A stretch of DNA of 64,000 nt from Pseudomonas sp. S06B 330 (GTDB taxonomy: Bacteria; Pseudomonadota; Gammaproteobacteria; Pseudomonadales; Pseudomonadaceae): contig NZ_CP088149.1 in assembly GCF_002845275.2 (NCBI RefSeq), forward strand, positions 2,166,501 to 2,230,500, in the 5' to 3' direction. The notes beneath the pieces are model-generated. The model worked only from the letters and a program-made list of their open reading frames with translations, was not told the DNA's origin and did no database searches. A program made the translations under genes and the position numbers. Positions within the stretch are counted from its first letter, which is position 1, and every line of letters begins with the position of its first letter. This document shows positions 46,732-56,220 of the stretch, piece by piece.

Positions 46732-46938
46732 ATGGACATTATTATGAAAAACTTTCCGATTATTGCGTGGCAGCTCCAATTCAGCTTTAAATGTTACTTG
46801 ATATTGATTGGCCATTATCGGCTTCGAGCTCGCTCACGGACGTCTTCATGCAAAATGACAGCAGCACAGTCAGGGAAATCAGGGTCTTCCTTTCCTCAAC
46901 ATTCAAGGATATGCAGGCCGAGCGACACTACCTGCTGA
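46732..46938 (+). CDS. Short upstream ORF with a perfect Shine-Dalgarno
   Basis: 68 codons starting MDIIMKNFPIIAWQLQ, preceded by AGGAGG at 5 bases, the best ribosome-binding site in this region. It ends 91 bases inside the STAND gene in another frame. It may be a leader peptide that couples translation, or show that the STAND gene reading has a frameshift near its start. The second half is clearly out-of-frame sequence of the STAND gene. Confidence 0.35.
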   Translation: MDIIMKNFPIIAWQLQFSFKCYLILIGHYRLRARSRTSSCKMTAAQSGKSGSSFPQHSRICRPSDTTC

Positions 46939-49900
46939 CACGGGTATTTCCCGAAGTGCGTGAGGCGTGTGAAAGCCGAGGGGTGGGGTTCACTGAAATT
47001 GATCTGCGCTGGGGCATCACCGAGCAGGAAGCTGAAAAAGGCACAACCGTCGCAGTCTGTCTGAAAGAGATCGACCGCTGCCGTGAATTCCCGCCGTTCT
47101 TTATCGGTTTTCTGGGCGAGCGCTACGGCTGGGTTCCAGACCAGGCGATGCTCAATGACTACCTGCAGGGTAAGGAGCTCAGTGAGTACGTCGGCAAGAT
47201 CCAGACGGCGCTGGACAAGAACATCAGCGTGACTGAGCTTGAGTTTGATTACGCGCTTGAGGGGCATCAGCAGGGCCGTGCCGAAGCATTGTTCTATTTA
47301 CGTAGCAAAGCGCTGACCAGTGAGCTGTACAGTCAGTCAGGCGGCGCGCAGTCCACCGATTTTTATGACCCAGGCCACGGCAAACTTGAGGTGCTCAAGC
47401 ACAAGCTTCGCGCCTCAGGCGTCATCGAAATCGATAATTACGCGTCGGTTGAAGTCTTTGGTGAGTCGGTAAAGGCTCAGTTGCTGCAGGAGCTGGAGCG
47501 CCGCTACCCGGAACAGCAGGGTGCCCTGGCTTTGCTGCGCCTCCCGCATGAGAACTTTGCCAGCACGCGCCTGAAATTCTATGTGCCGCCAGCAGGGTCT
47601 TGCGAGGCGGTATTGGGCTATTGCCATAGCCGGCTGAGCGGCAAAGAAAAACGACCTGCGTTGATTATCGGTGAGCCGGGAGCAGGTAAAAGCGCCTTGA
47701 TGGCTTATCTGGCACGCAACCTGCCGCGCCAGTCAGTGCTTGCAGGCGCCAGAGTCCTCGACTTTCACATCGGTGCCGATGGTAAGCGGGGAATCGATCA
47801 GTGGCTTGACGACATTCAGGTGTTGCTTGAAGGCCGCGTAACGCCAGAGCAAGCATTGACGCAAGTGCCTTCTGGAAACGAAAAGTGGCAGGCACTGGTC
47901 CAGTTGCTGTCGCGAAGCGTCGCCACAGCGCAAGGCAAGCCGCTTATTCTGCTCTTGGATGGTGTCGAGCGATTCGATAACCCAAGCCAGGCGCTGCGGC
48001 AGTTCCAGAAGCTGTCCTTGCCTGGACAGGTCATCGTCATTCTGTCGGCGACACCGAGCCTGGATGCAGGCGAGGAAGCGGTCTGGCGCTATGGGCTTGA
48101 GCGCGCGGATGCTGCGCTTCTGCGCACAATGATCGATACCTACACCCTCAACTACCGTAAGCGTTTACCGGATGCGCTGGTCAACCAGCTGATCCAGGCG
48201 CCAGCAATGACCTTGCCGGTGTACATGCGGGTTGTCCTTGAACAAATGCGCATTCGTTCGGCCCATGAAACGCTTGAGAAAGATATTCAGGGGTTGCTGA
48301 GTCATGCGGATGTTGGAAGCCTGTTCCGCTCGATGCTCACCGCGTGGGACCTTGACCTGAGCACGGCAAACCATCCGCAGATCGTGACCCAGGCGGCACA
48401 ATACCTGTGCGCTTCGCGGGCGGGGCTTTCCGAGCGCCAACTTGCCTTGCTGCTGGCAAGCGACAACGATGAGCCCGAAGGCGATAGCGGGCAGAAGCGC
48501 GCCCCGCAGCTGCTCATGAGTCGCGTGCTCTCGGTTTTGCGTCCTTACCTGGTGCGCTATGAGGGGCGTGAGCAACTGATGCATTCGTCGCTGCAGTCTG
48601 CCGTCATGCAGGGTGCAGATGAAATCCTTATTCGCCAGGAGATCATTCACATCGTGGGGTGGGCGAGCAATGGCCAGCATCCGTCGCTGAGTAATGCGCT
48701 GGGCAGCTTCACCCCGCTGGTGATCGCCGAGCGCATTTTCCAAGCCTGTGAGCTGCTTGCCCTGGATTCTGACGACGCCGTGGCCTTGGACACGCTGCGT
48801 TGGGATCTGCAAAAGCCGCTTTGCGTCGTGGCCTGCTACCAGTCTGCCCCGGCAACCTTGATGCAAGCTTTCGCCACGCTCGGTGCTCAACAGCCAGAGC
48901 CTGCTCAGGCGATAGCGAATATCACCGCCGCCTGGAAAACCAGCTCGCCGCTCTGGTTTCCGCTGGCGGTCGAGGATCTGGCGGTTTGCAACCAGATTAC
49001 CCACCAGTTCATCGACCTTTCGTACAACGCGCTGTGCGAAGCCTGGTGCGCATTTGTTGCCGAATTGATTGCCGGCCGCTTTAACAACAACCTCACGCTG
49101 CAGGCGCGTAACAACGCCAACCTGGCCGCGATGTACATTGCCAGTCGACGTCCGCAAAAGGCGGAACGCCTTGAACGGCAGGTGTTGGCCCAGTTTGAAG
49201 CCGCGTTCGGCAAGGACCACCCAGAAGTCGGCAAGGTGTTGGCGGTCATCGCGCTTGCCCGCTATCAGCAAGGTGATCTTGCCGAGGCGGCGAGCCTCGG
49301 GAGCAAAGCTTACAAGATCCAGTTGGCGGCTTATCCGCACGGCAATCGAGACCTGGTACAGATACTCAGCAACCTCGGTTTGACCTACAGGGACCTGGGG
49401 AAACTCGACGCGGCAGAAGCAATGCTGCTCGATGGTTTCAAAATGGCGGCCAAGGTTTTCGACGCGTTCGACATCGACTTCATTACCCTGACAGTCGTTC
49501 TGGCGGACACCTACTGTGATAAACAGGACTACATCCGAGCTCGCGCATTCGCTGCCAAAGCGCTGGAGGCTGCTGGAAACTCGCTACCCAGCTGGCATCC
49601 GACCCGCATCCATGCACTCGTAACTCATGGGAACGTGTGCGCGGGCCTGGACAAGGTCAAGGATGCCATTGAGGCCTACCAGACAGCGTACGCAATCTTT
49701 CTTGATACGGCGCCCGATGACCATCAACAGCTCTACACCCTGGAGTGCAACCTGGGGCAATTGTTGCTCAAGCAAGGCATGCTGGTTGAAGCGCAAGAGG
49801 TGCTGGGCAATGCCGTTGAGCGCAGTCGACACTTTCCTTCCGCGACCGGGGACGCCAGTAGCGCCCAGGAGATGTTCAACCAGTGCCTTACGTTCAGGTT

Positions 49901-50588
49901 GGACCAACAGCACCTTAAGGCTGAGCTGGCACACCGTCGGCTCATGGCCAGAGACTCGGCTACACGCTGCGGTCTGGTGATGTACCTGAACAATCTGGCC
50001 GTGGAATATAAAAACTGTGGTCAGTTCTTGATGGCGGAACAGTGCTTCCTGGAAGCCCTGGACATCGCCAAAGACCTGAGTGAGATAGACACGGCTGACC
50101 GCGCCATCGTGTTCAATGGCCTGGCGGCTTTGCGTGAAGAACAGAACCGCCTGGAGGAGGCCGAGCAGCTGTTTGTGCAAGTGTTGTATTTGCGTGAATC
50201 GGCATTTGCCAGCAACGATCAGCGCATCGCTCATTCGTGCTACCTGCTCGGCTCGGTCTACTTCAAGCAAGAGCGCTATGAGGAGGCAGAGACCTATCTG
50301 GCGCGTGGTGTCGCAACCTTCAGAAGCGTCAGAAAGGCAGACATCCGGGCGTTTGCCGACTGCCTGAGCGTGTACGGCATGGTGCTCAAGAGAGTTGCCC
50401 GATTGGAGAACGCTCGCGCGCAGATGAAGGAGGCAATTGCGCTGTACAAGAAGTGTGGGCGTGCGGCGGCCTCAATGATTACGGGGCTTTCGCACGAGAT
50501 TCACGAGATCAACATGCAACTTGGCGATACCGGTGCAGTACCCGGCGGTGGGGCGACACCGAACTGGTGGAAACCCTGGACCTGGTAA
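46848..50588 (+). CDS. STAND NTPase: DUF4062 - NACHT/AAA - TPR
   Basis: 1246 residues from the ATG at 46848 (GGA 7 bases upstream). The N-terminal DUF4062 domain (about 8-110) contains IRVFLSSTFKDMQAERHYLL, EIDLRWGITEQEAEKG and FFIGFLGERYGWVP. The NTPase core has Walker A GEPGAGKS (275-282) and Walker B KPLILLLDGVERF (about 364-376). A long linker leads to TPR repeats from about residue 740 to 1220. The combination is like nephrocystin-3-type STAND proteins. STAND ATPases sense a ligand through their repeats and oligomerise; several are phage-sensing immune receptors (Avs). It is divergent from the SLOG-patatin operon with a 183-base gap. Confidence 0.85.
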   Translation: MQNDSSTVREIRVFLSSTFKDMQAERHYLLTRVFPEVREACESRGVGFTEIDLRWGITEQEAEKGTTVAVCLKEIDRCREFPPFFIGFLGERYGWVPDQAMLNDYLQGKELSEYVGKIQTALDKNISVTELEFDYALEGHQQGRAEALFYLRSKALTSELYSQSGGAQSTDFYDPGHGKLEVLKHKLRASGVIEIDNYASVEVFGESVKAQLLQELERRYPEQQGALALLRLPHENFASTRLKFYVPPAGSCEAVLGYCHSRLSGKEKRPALIIGEPGAGKSALMAYLARNLPRQSVLAGARVLDFHIGADGKRGIDQWLDDIQVLLEGRVTPEQALTQVPSGNEKWQALVQLLSRSVATAQGKPLILLLDGVERFDNPSQALRQFQKLSLPGQVIVILSATPSLDAGEEAVWRYGLERADAALLRTMIDTYTLNYRKRLPDALVNQLIQAPAMTLPVYMRVVLEQMRIRSAHETLEKDIQGLLSHADVGSLFRSMLTAWDLDLSTANHPQIVTQAAQYLCASRAGLSERQLALLLASDNDEPEGDSGQKRAPQLLMSRVLSVLRPYLVRYEGREQLMHSSLQSAVMQGADEILIRQEIIHIVGWASNGQHPSLSNALGSFTPLVIAERIFQACELLALDSDDAVALDTLRWDLQKPLCVVACYQSAPATLMQAFATLGAQQPEPAQAIANITAAWKTSSPLWFPLAVEDLAVCNQITHQFIDLSYNALCEAWCAFVAELIAGRFNNNLTLQARNNANLAAMYIASRRPQKAERLERQVLAQFEAAFGKDHPEVGKVLAVIALARYQQGDLAEAASLGSKAYKIQLAAYPHGNRDLVQILSNLGLTYRDLGKLDAAEAMLLDGFKMAAKVFDAFDIDFITLTVVLADTYCDKQDYIRARAFAAKALEAAGNSLPSWHPTRIHALVTHGNVCAGLDKVKDAIEAYQTAYAIFLDTAPDDHQQLYTLECNLGQLLLKQGMLVEAQEVLGNAVERSRHFPSATGDASSAQEMFNQCLTFRLDQQHLKAELAHRRLMARDSATRCGLVMYLNNLAVEYKNCGQFLMAEQCFLEALDIAKDLSEIDTADRAIVFNGLAALREEQNRLEEAEQLFVQVLYLRESAFASNDQRIAHSCYLLGSVYFKQERYEEAETYLARGVATFRSVRKADIRAFADCLSVYGMVLKRVARLENARAQMKEAIALYKKCGRAAASMITGLSHEIHEINMQLGDTGAVPGGGATPNWWKPWTW

Positions 50589-50636
50589 TCGAGCTACGTC
50601 GAGTGTGATGCCTAGCGGTTAACTAGTTGCAGCGAC

Positions 50637-51074
50637 TCAACCCCCCACCAGATAGGCGCCGAGCGGAGTCTGATGTTTGGGCTCGGCATGGGGCGCGGTT
50701 GCCGAAGCCTGGGCCCGCTGCGCCGCCTGTATCAGTTGCATGTTGCGGTTGCGTAGCTGGATGTTGCGCCCAACTCGCAGGTTGGAGCGCATCGCCAGCG
50801 TTTCGGCCTGCTGGTACTCGCCCTGCTGAAGGCGCAGCACACCCAGGTAATGCAGCGTTGCAGGATTGTTCGGCTGAATATGCAGCGCACGCTCCAGCGT
50901 GGCAGCAGCCTGGTCCAACTGGCCATCGGCATACTGCTGCGAGGCGGTTTCAATCAGGGTGGTAGAGGCGTTGTTGCTGTGCGCGGAGGTTCTGCGTTCG
51001 GCTGCAACCGAGCCTAGCGATGCGGCTGCGCAGAACGCCAGGATAAGACCTGGCAGAAGACTCTTGGTGGGCAT
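50637..51074 (-). CDS. Exported TPR-repeat protein
   Basis: 145 residues. The signal peptide (MPTKSLLPGLILAFCAAASL, cut near VAA) is followed by two TPR units (ASQQYADGQLDQAAATLERA, ATLHYLGVLRLQQGEYQQAE) and a helical Gln/Arg/Asn-rich tail. It is probably a periplasmic scaffold; no enzyme motif. It reads toward the STAND gene end; 48 bases separate the two stop codons. Confidence 0.75.
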   Translation of the reverse strand: MPTKSLLPGLILAFCAAASLGSVAAERRTSAHSNNASTTLIETASQQYADGQLDQAAATLERALHIQPNNPATLHYLGVLRLQQGEYQQAETLAMRSNLRVGRNIQLRNRNMQLIQAAQRAQASATAPHAEPKHQTPLGAYLVGG

Positions 51075-51185
51075 CAGGGGGACTCGGCTGAAACGCTGTT
51101 CGGCTGGGGGTGGTTTGGGCGCTTTATAGACTAGGCCAGTGACCTGAAGTTCCCGCTGCTACAGCCCCGAAACCGCCAGGCGTCG

Positions 51186-51758
51186 TCAGTTCAATACGAT
51201 GATCTTCGACACCAACTCCGCACTGTTCTTTGCCTGCAACTTCTTCATCAACCGCGCTCGGTGCACCTCCACCGTGCGGTGCGATATAGCCAGCTTGCGC
51301 CCGATCTCCTTGCAGGTCAGGCCGTTGACGATATGCGCAGAGATTTCCCGTTCCCTGGGCGTGAGGTTGACCGTGGGTCGAAATACCCGGTCCATGCGTT
51401 CGAAGTGCCACACCATCAACTGAAAGGGATCTTCCGGGGTCAGGGTGTAGCCGTTGGCCCGCGTCCAGAACACTTCGCCGCTGCGGTGCTGCATAAAGCG
51501 CTCATCCGAATACGCACCATTCTTGGCATGGCGCAGCCAGCTCAGGCTGCGTTCGCCAATGGCGTGGTAGTCCGCCTTTGAGGGATAGAGCTTGAGGATC
51601 AGTTCGCCCAGCAGGTCGTCGCGCTGGTAGCCGAACAGGCTCTGGAAGGCTTCGTTGAGGTCGAGCATGCGCCGGTTGCCGGTGATCACTTGCGGTGCAG
51701 GCGATACCTGGAAGGCCAGGCGTTCAAGGTCTTGCAGTTGTCGGGCTGGGTCGGTCAT
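51186..51758 (-). CDS. PAS-LuxR family transcriptional regulator
   Basis: 190 residues from the ATG at 51758 (GAGG 8 bases upstream). The N-terminal PAS fold (about 15-130) contains LDLNEAFQSLFGYQRDDLLG and FWTRANGYTL. The C-terminal LuxR-type helix-turn-helix contains NLTPREREISAHIVNGLTCK and ISHRTVEVHRARLMKKL. It is divergent from the thiolase-ligase-transporter operon (150-base gap) and is the likely controller of that operon. The ligand sensed by the PAS domain is unknown. Confidence 0.87.
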   Translation of the reverse strand: MTDPARQLQDLERLAFQVSPAPQVITGNRRMLDLNEAFQSLFGYQRDDLLGELILKLYPSKADYHAIGERSLSWLRHAKNGAYSDERFMQHRSGEVFWTRANGYTLTPEDPFQLMVWHFERMDRVFRPTVNLTPREREISAHIVNGLTCKEIGRKLAISHRTVEVHRARLMKKLQAKNSAELVSKIIVLN

Positions 51759-51907
51759 GGCGCAGGCCTCCCGCGTGCTGATGATGTGTTGCCTCGCAGT
51801 ATCCATCAGTCGGGCTACTCATCCCTATACGTAGTTGCACGAATAGCGAGGGCTTCGGGGTTGGGGCCATTGTAAGGAACGCCTGTTCAACCAGAAGGAT
51901 AAAAACC

Positions 51908-53086
51908 ATGGCTACCGATTCTGTCAGCATCGTCGCCGCCGCGCATTCGCGCTTTGGCCGCCTTGGCGACGCTACCCTGGAAGACCTGATTGTCGACGTC
52001 ACCCGTGCCGCCCTGACGGATGCTGAGGTGGCGGCGTCGGAGGTCGATGCGCTGTTTCTCGGCCATTTCAATTCAGGGCTGGTGCCTGACGGGTTTGCGG
52101 CTTCGTTGATGTTGCAGGCCGATCCGGAATTACGCTTCAAACCGGCTACCCGCTGCGAGAATGCTTGTGCCTCTGGCGCGGCAGCGATTCAGGCGGGGAT
52201 CAATGCGATTCTGTCTGGCAGCGCAGACCTGGTACTGGTGGTGGGGGCGGAGAAGATGACCTCCAATACCACTGCGCAAGTGACCCAGGCCCTGGCCGGA
52301 GCGGGCTATCAGCATGATGTGGAAGAAGCAGGGTTGAGCTTTCCACAATTGTTCGGATTGGCAGCGGCACAGTACGAGCAGCTGTTTCAGAGCCCGCTGG
52401 CGGCCATGGCCGCCATTGCCGCGAAGAATCACGCCAATGCCATGGCCAACCCCTTGGCGCAGATGCACAAGGCAATGAGTTTTGATCACTGCAATACGGT
52501 GTCCGACAGCAATCCCTGCATCGCCCAGCCGCTGCGCTTGACCGATTGTTCGCTGGTCACCGATGGCGCGGCGGCGATTGTCTTGGCGTCGGCCAAGCGC
52601 GCCAAGCAGTTCCGCCGTGCGGTGGCGATACGCAGCATGGTTCAGGTCAATGACTTTCTGCCGTTGTCGCAGCGTAACGTGTTGGCCTTTGAAGGGCCGC
52701 AGCGGGCGATTCGCTGCGCCTTGGACAAGGCGCAGGTGACCCTCGCCGATCTGGATTTTGCTGAGGTACACGACTGTTTCACCATCGCCGAATTACTCAT
52801 CTATGAAGCCATGGGCCTGGCACCGCACGGTCAGGGCCATCGGGCGTTGGAGGAGGGTATTGTTCAGCACGGCGGCACGTTGCCGGTGAACCTCTCTGGC
52901 GGCCTCAAAGCCAAGGGGCATCCAGTGGGGGCGACGGGGGTGTCGATGCACGCCTTGGCGTTTGCTCAACTGACGGGCAATCCGATTGGCCTGGCAGCGC
53001 CGAATGCCGAGTTCGGCTTGCTGTTCAACATGGGCGGGATGGCGGTGGCCAACTACGCCTCGGTGCTGCAAGCGCGGAGGGCGTGA
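51908..53086 (+). CDS. Thiolase-family (acetyl-CoA acetyltransferase-like) enzyme
   Basis: 392 residues. Thiolase fold of the SCP-2-like branch. The nucleophile region is RCENACASGAAAIQAG (about 79-94), the second active-site block GGLKAKGHPVGATG, and the C-terminal block FNMGGMAVANYA. It would cleave or form beta-ketoacyl-CoA. AAGGAT lies 6 bases before the ATG. Its stop is just before the acyl-CoA ligase start, so this is the first gene of an operon with ligase and transporter. Substrate unknown; it could be short- or branched-chain ketoacids. Confidence 0.88.
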   Translation: MATDSVSIVAAAHSRFGRLGDATLEDLIVDVTRAALTDAEVAASEVDALFLGHFNSGLVPDGFAASLMLQADPELRFKPATRCENACASGAAAIQAGINAILSGSADLVLVVGAEKMTSNTTAQVTQALAGAGYQHDVEEAGLSFPQLFGLAAAQYEQLFQSPLAAMAAIAAKNHANAMANPLAQMHKAMSFDHCNTVSDSNPCIAQPLRLTDCSLVTDGAAAIVLASAKRAKQFRRAVAIRSMVQVNDFLPLSQRNVLAFEGPQRAIRCALDKAQVTLADLDFAEVHDCFTIAELLIYEAMGLAPHGQGHRALEEGIVQHGGTLPVNLSGGLKAKGHPVGATGVSMHALAFAQLTGNPIGLAAPNAEFGLLFNMGGMAVANYASVLQARRA

Positions 53087-53088
53087 CG

Positions 53089-54624
53089 GTGAATATTGCC
53101 AATTGGCTGCACGCTGCCGCCCAGCGCTGGCCGCAGCGCCCGGCGTTGTTCGAGGGGACTCGACAGGTTGCCGACTACCAAGGTTTCGCCGCCAACGTGC
53201 GTGGCTTGGCACATGAACTGGTGCACGAACACGGGGTCGAGCCGGGGGATCGCGTGGCGCTGTTCATGAAAAACTGCTGCGAGTACCTGGAGTTGATGTA
53301 TGCGGTGTGGTGGATCGGTGCCGTAGCGGTACCGATCAACTGTAAGCTGCACCGCAGTGAGGCCGGCTGGATTGTCGATAACGCTCAGGCGCGAGTGATC
53401 TTTACCGATGACGGTCAGGTGTTTGCGCCAGGCGAGCTGGCCCTGAACTGCCGCGAGTTGGCCGGGCGTGGACGGGAGGTGGAGGGCGCAGGCGATCATC
53501 AAACCACACCTTACCTGTGCAAGGCTGATCATCTGGCCTGGCTGTTTTACACCTCCGGCACCACCGGGCGCTCCAAGGGGGTGATGCTGTCCCACGGCAA
53601 CCTGGTGGCCATGTCGCTGTGTTATCCGCTGGATGTCGATGCGGTCAGCGCCAAGGACGCCGTGGTGTATGCCGCGCCGATGTCCCATGGCGCCGGGCTG
53701 TACAACTTTATTCATGTGCGTTGTGGTGCTCGGCATGTGCTGCCGCAGTCGCGTGGTTTCAATGCTGATGAGCTGTTCGAACTGGCCACCCAGTTGGGCG
53801 ATGTGACGTTGTTTGCCGCGCCAACCATGGTCAAGCGCATGGTCGAGCAGGCACGGCTGTCGGGCTATGCCGGTGAAGGCCTCAAAACCATCGTCTACGG
53901 TGGTGCGCCGATGTACCTGGCCGACCTGCAGGCCGCCGTCAGTACCTTCGGCCCGCGCCTGGTGCAGATCTACGGCCAGGGTGAGAGCCCAATGACCATC
54001 AGCGCGTTGCCCCGCGAGTTGATCGCCGATCGTCAGCGCCCAGACTGGGCACGTATCGTTTCGTCGGTGGGGCTGGCGCATTCCTGCGTGCAGCTTCGCG
54101 TGCTCGACGCGCAACTGTGCCCGCTAGCCGCAGGGCAGCCGGGCCAGATCGCCGTGCGCGGGCCGACGGTGATGCATGGCTACTGGCGCAATGAAGCCGC
54201 AACCCGTGAGGCGTTGGTCGATGGCTGGTTACTGACGGGTGATATCGGTTACCTCGACGATCAGGGCTATCTGACCCTCACCGATCGCTGCAAGGACGTG
54301 ATCATCTCCGGCGGTAGCAACGTGTACCCGCGCGAGGTGGAAGAGGTGCTGGCGCTGCACCCGCAGGTGTTCGAGGTGTGCGTGGTCGGCGAAGCGGACG
54401 CGGAGTGGGGCGAGTCAGTGGTGGCTTTTGTGGTTACCCGTGATAACCAGCCATTGGATGAGCGTTCGCTCACCGCCTGGTTCATCGAGCGCATGGCCTC
54501 GTTCAAAAAACCGAAGAAGTACCTGTTCCTCGACGAGCTGCCGAAGAACAGCTACGGCAAGGTGCTCAAAACCACACTGCGTCAAAGGCTGCAGGAGGCT
54601 GCCGACACTGTTGTTGCCCCGTGA
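53089..54624 (+). CDS. Acyl-CoA ligase (AMP-forming)
   Basis: 511 residues from the GTG at 53089, chosen because GGAGG lies 8 bases upstream; a GTG at 53083 overlaps the thiolase stop but is too close to that site. ANL superfamily motifs: FYTSGTTGRSKGVMLSHGN (P-loop-like), YGQGESPM (A5), TGDIGYLDDQGYLTLTDRCKD (A7) and ISGGSNVYPREVEE. The C-terminal lysine is in KNSYGKVLK. It activates a carboxylic acid to its CoA thioester, likely feeding the thiolase. An acid substrate brought in by the next gene is plausible. Confidence 0.92.
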   Translation: MNIANWLHAAAQRWPQRPALFEGTRQVADYQGFAANVRGLAHELVHEHGVEPGDRVALFMKNCCEYLELMYAVWWIGAVAVPINCKLHRSEAGWIVDNAQARVIFTDDGQVFAPGELALNCRELAGRGREVEGAGDHQTTPYLCKADHLAWLFYTSGTTGRSKGVMLSHGNLVAMSLCYPLDVDAVSAKDAVVYAAPMSHGAGLYNFIHVRCGARHVLPQSRGFNADELFELATQLGDVTLFAAPTMVKRMVEQARLSGYAGEGLKTIVYGGAPMYLADLQAAVSTFGPRLVQIYGQGESPMTISALPRELIADRQRPDWARIVSSVGLAHSCVQLRVLDAQLCPLAAGQPGQIAVRGPTVMHGYWRNEAATREALVDGWLLTGDIGYLDDQGYLTLTDRCKDVIISGGSNVYPREVEEVLALHPQVFEVCVVGEADAEWGESVVAFVVTRDNQPLDERSLTAWFIERMASFKKPKKYLFLDELPKNSYGKVLKTTLRQRLQEAADTVVAP

Positions 54625-54677
54625 GGGGCGCCCCCGGGACTGTTTTCCATCAATAAGAACAAGACAGGAATACCTCT

Positions 54678-56042
54678 ATGGCAACGCATCAGCACAACCC
54701 GGCCCGGCAACGGCGGCGCGCCTTTATTGGCGCCACTTCAGGGCATCTGATCGAATGGTATGACTATGGCGTCTATGGCTTTCTGGCGGTGTACATCGGC
54801 CAAGCGTTCTTCGTCTCCGACGACCCGACCACCAGTTTGCTCAGCAGCTTTGCCGCCTTCGCCCTGAGCTTTTTCATCCGGCCCTTGGGCGGGTTGTTCT
54901 TTGGGCCGTTGGCCGACAAGATCGGCCGGCGCAAAACCTTGATCACCGTGCTGGTGATGATGGCGGGCTCTACCTGCCTGTTGGGTTTGCTGCCCACCTA
55001 TGCCTCCATCGGCATTGCCGCGCCGATCTTGTTGGTGCTGATTCGTTGTGTGCAGGGTTTCTCTGCCGGCGGTGAGATCGGCACCATCACCAGCTTTATT
55101 TCCGAATACGCCGGGCCTGGACGGCGGGGTTTTTCCACCTGCTGGCTGATGGTTACCGCCGTACTGGGGCTGGTGCTCGGCGGCGTGGTCGCCAATGGCA
55201 TGACCTGGATGCTCGGCGCCGACCTGATGCAGGCCTGGGGCTGGCGCATTCCCTTCCTGGTGGCCGGGCCCATGGGGCTGATCTCGATGTACATCCGTCT
55301 CAAGCTCGAAGACAGCCCGGAGTTTCTCGCCCTGCAGAAAGCCGGCGAAACCTCCAAGGCGCCGCTGCGGGAAGTCTGGCAGTGGAAGCGGGCGATCACC
55401 CTGGTGTTCTTCATCATCACCCTGCACAGCTCGATCTTCTACCTGGTGCTGACCTTCGCTTCCACCTACATGTCGCGGATCCTCAAGTTCGACAGTGGCA
55501 CCACCTTGCTCTACGTGTTCATTGCCAGCCTGTCAGCGGCGTTCGTCATGCCGTTTGGCGGCATGTTCACCGACAAGTACGGGCGTAAACCGTTCTTGAT
55601 GGTGGTAGGTGTGTTGGCGACGCTGGCGATGTTCTGGTTCTTCAAGGCTGCGCCCACGGCCACGCCGGCGTCATTCTTCTGGCCGTTGATGGCGGTGGCG
55701 ATTTTTTTCGGGCTGTATGCCTCGTCTACCTACGCAACCATGAGTGAACTGTTGCCTACGCGAATTCGCTCCACGGGGATTGCGGTGGCTTACAACATTC
55801 CTGTGGCGGTGTTTGGCGGCAGCGCGCCGTTGATTTCGACCTGGTTGATTCAGCAGACCGGGGATATTTCTTCGCCGTGGTACTTCTACATCGGCACCGG
55901 GATTGTGTCGCTGATCGCTTTGGTGGTGTTGCGTAAGGAGGATTTTGTCGCGTGTCATGGCATGGCTGAAGGCGTGCATGCACCTGCATCGCCCTCGGGC
56001 GCTGCGGCCACTCCAACGATGTCGTCGATGCGTAGCACCTGA
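54678..56042 (+). CDS. MHS-type MFS transporter
   Basis: 454 residues with 12 predicted membrane helices. The first contains GHLIEWYDYGVYGFLAVYIG, the mark of the metabolite:proton symporter (MHS) family (shikimate, alpha-ketoglutarate and citrate permeases). The loop-2 motif is LADKIGRRKTL and the repeat in the second half DKYGRKPFL. It takes up an organic acid with protons. It follows the ligase gene after 53 bases and probably supplies its substrate. Confidence 0.92.
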   Translation: MATHQHNPARQRRRAFIGATSGHLIEWYDYGVYGFLAVYIGQAFFVSDDPTTSLLSSFAAFALSFFIRPLGGLFFGPLADKIGRRKTLITVLVMMAGSTCLLGLLPTYASIGIAAPILLVLIRCVQGFSAGGEIGTITSFISEYAGPGRRGFSTCWLMVTAVLGLVLGGVVANGMTWMLGADLMQAWGWRIPFLVAGPMGLISMYIRLKLEDSPEFLALQKAGETSKAPLREVWQWKRAITLVFFIITLHSSIFYLVLTFASTYMSRILKFDSGTTLLYVFIASLSAAFVMPFGGMFTDKYGRKPFLMVVGVLATLAMFWFFKAAPTATPASFFWPLMAVAIFFGLYASSTYATMSELLPTRIRSTGIAVAYNIPVAVFGGSAPLISTWLIQQTGDISSPWYFYIGTGIVSLIALVVLRKEDFVACHGMAEGVHAPASPSGAAATPTMSSMRST

Positions 56043-56220
56043 CTCAGCGGCCGTCATCCAGGCAATCAAGGTGTCTGGATGACGGCAGTTGTACAGGGGG
56101 TTGCAGCGTTGTATCGCGTCGGCCCATCGCCATCTGATCCGTATAAATCCCCCAAACCTGAATCTGTAACCCAGTACACCCCAGCGCCATAGTAACGGCC
56201 TCCGTGATGAGGTCCGAACC

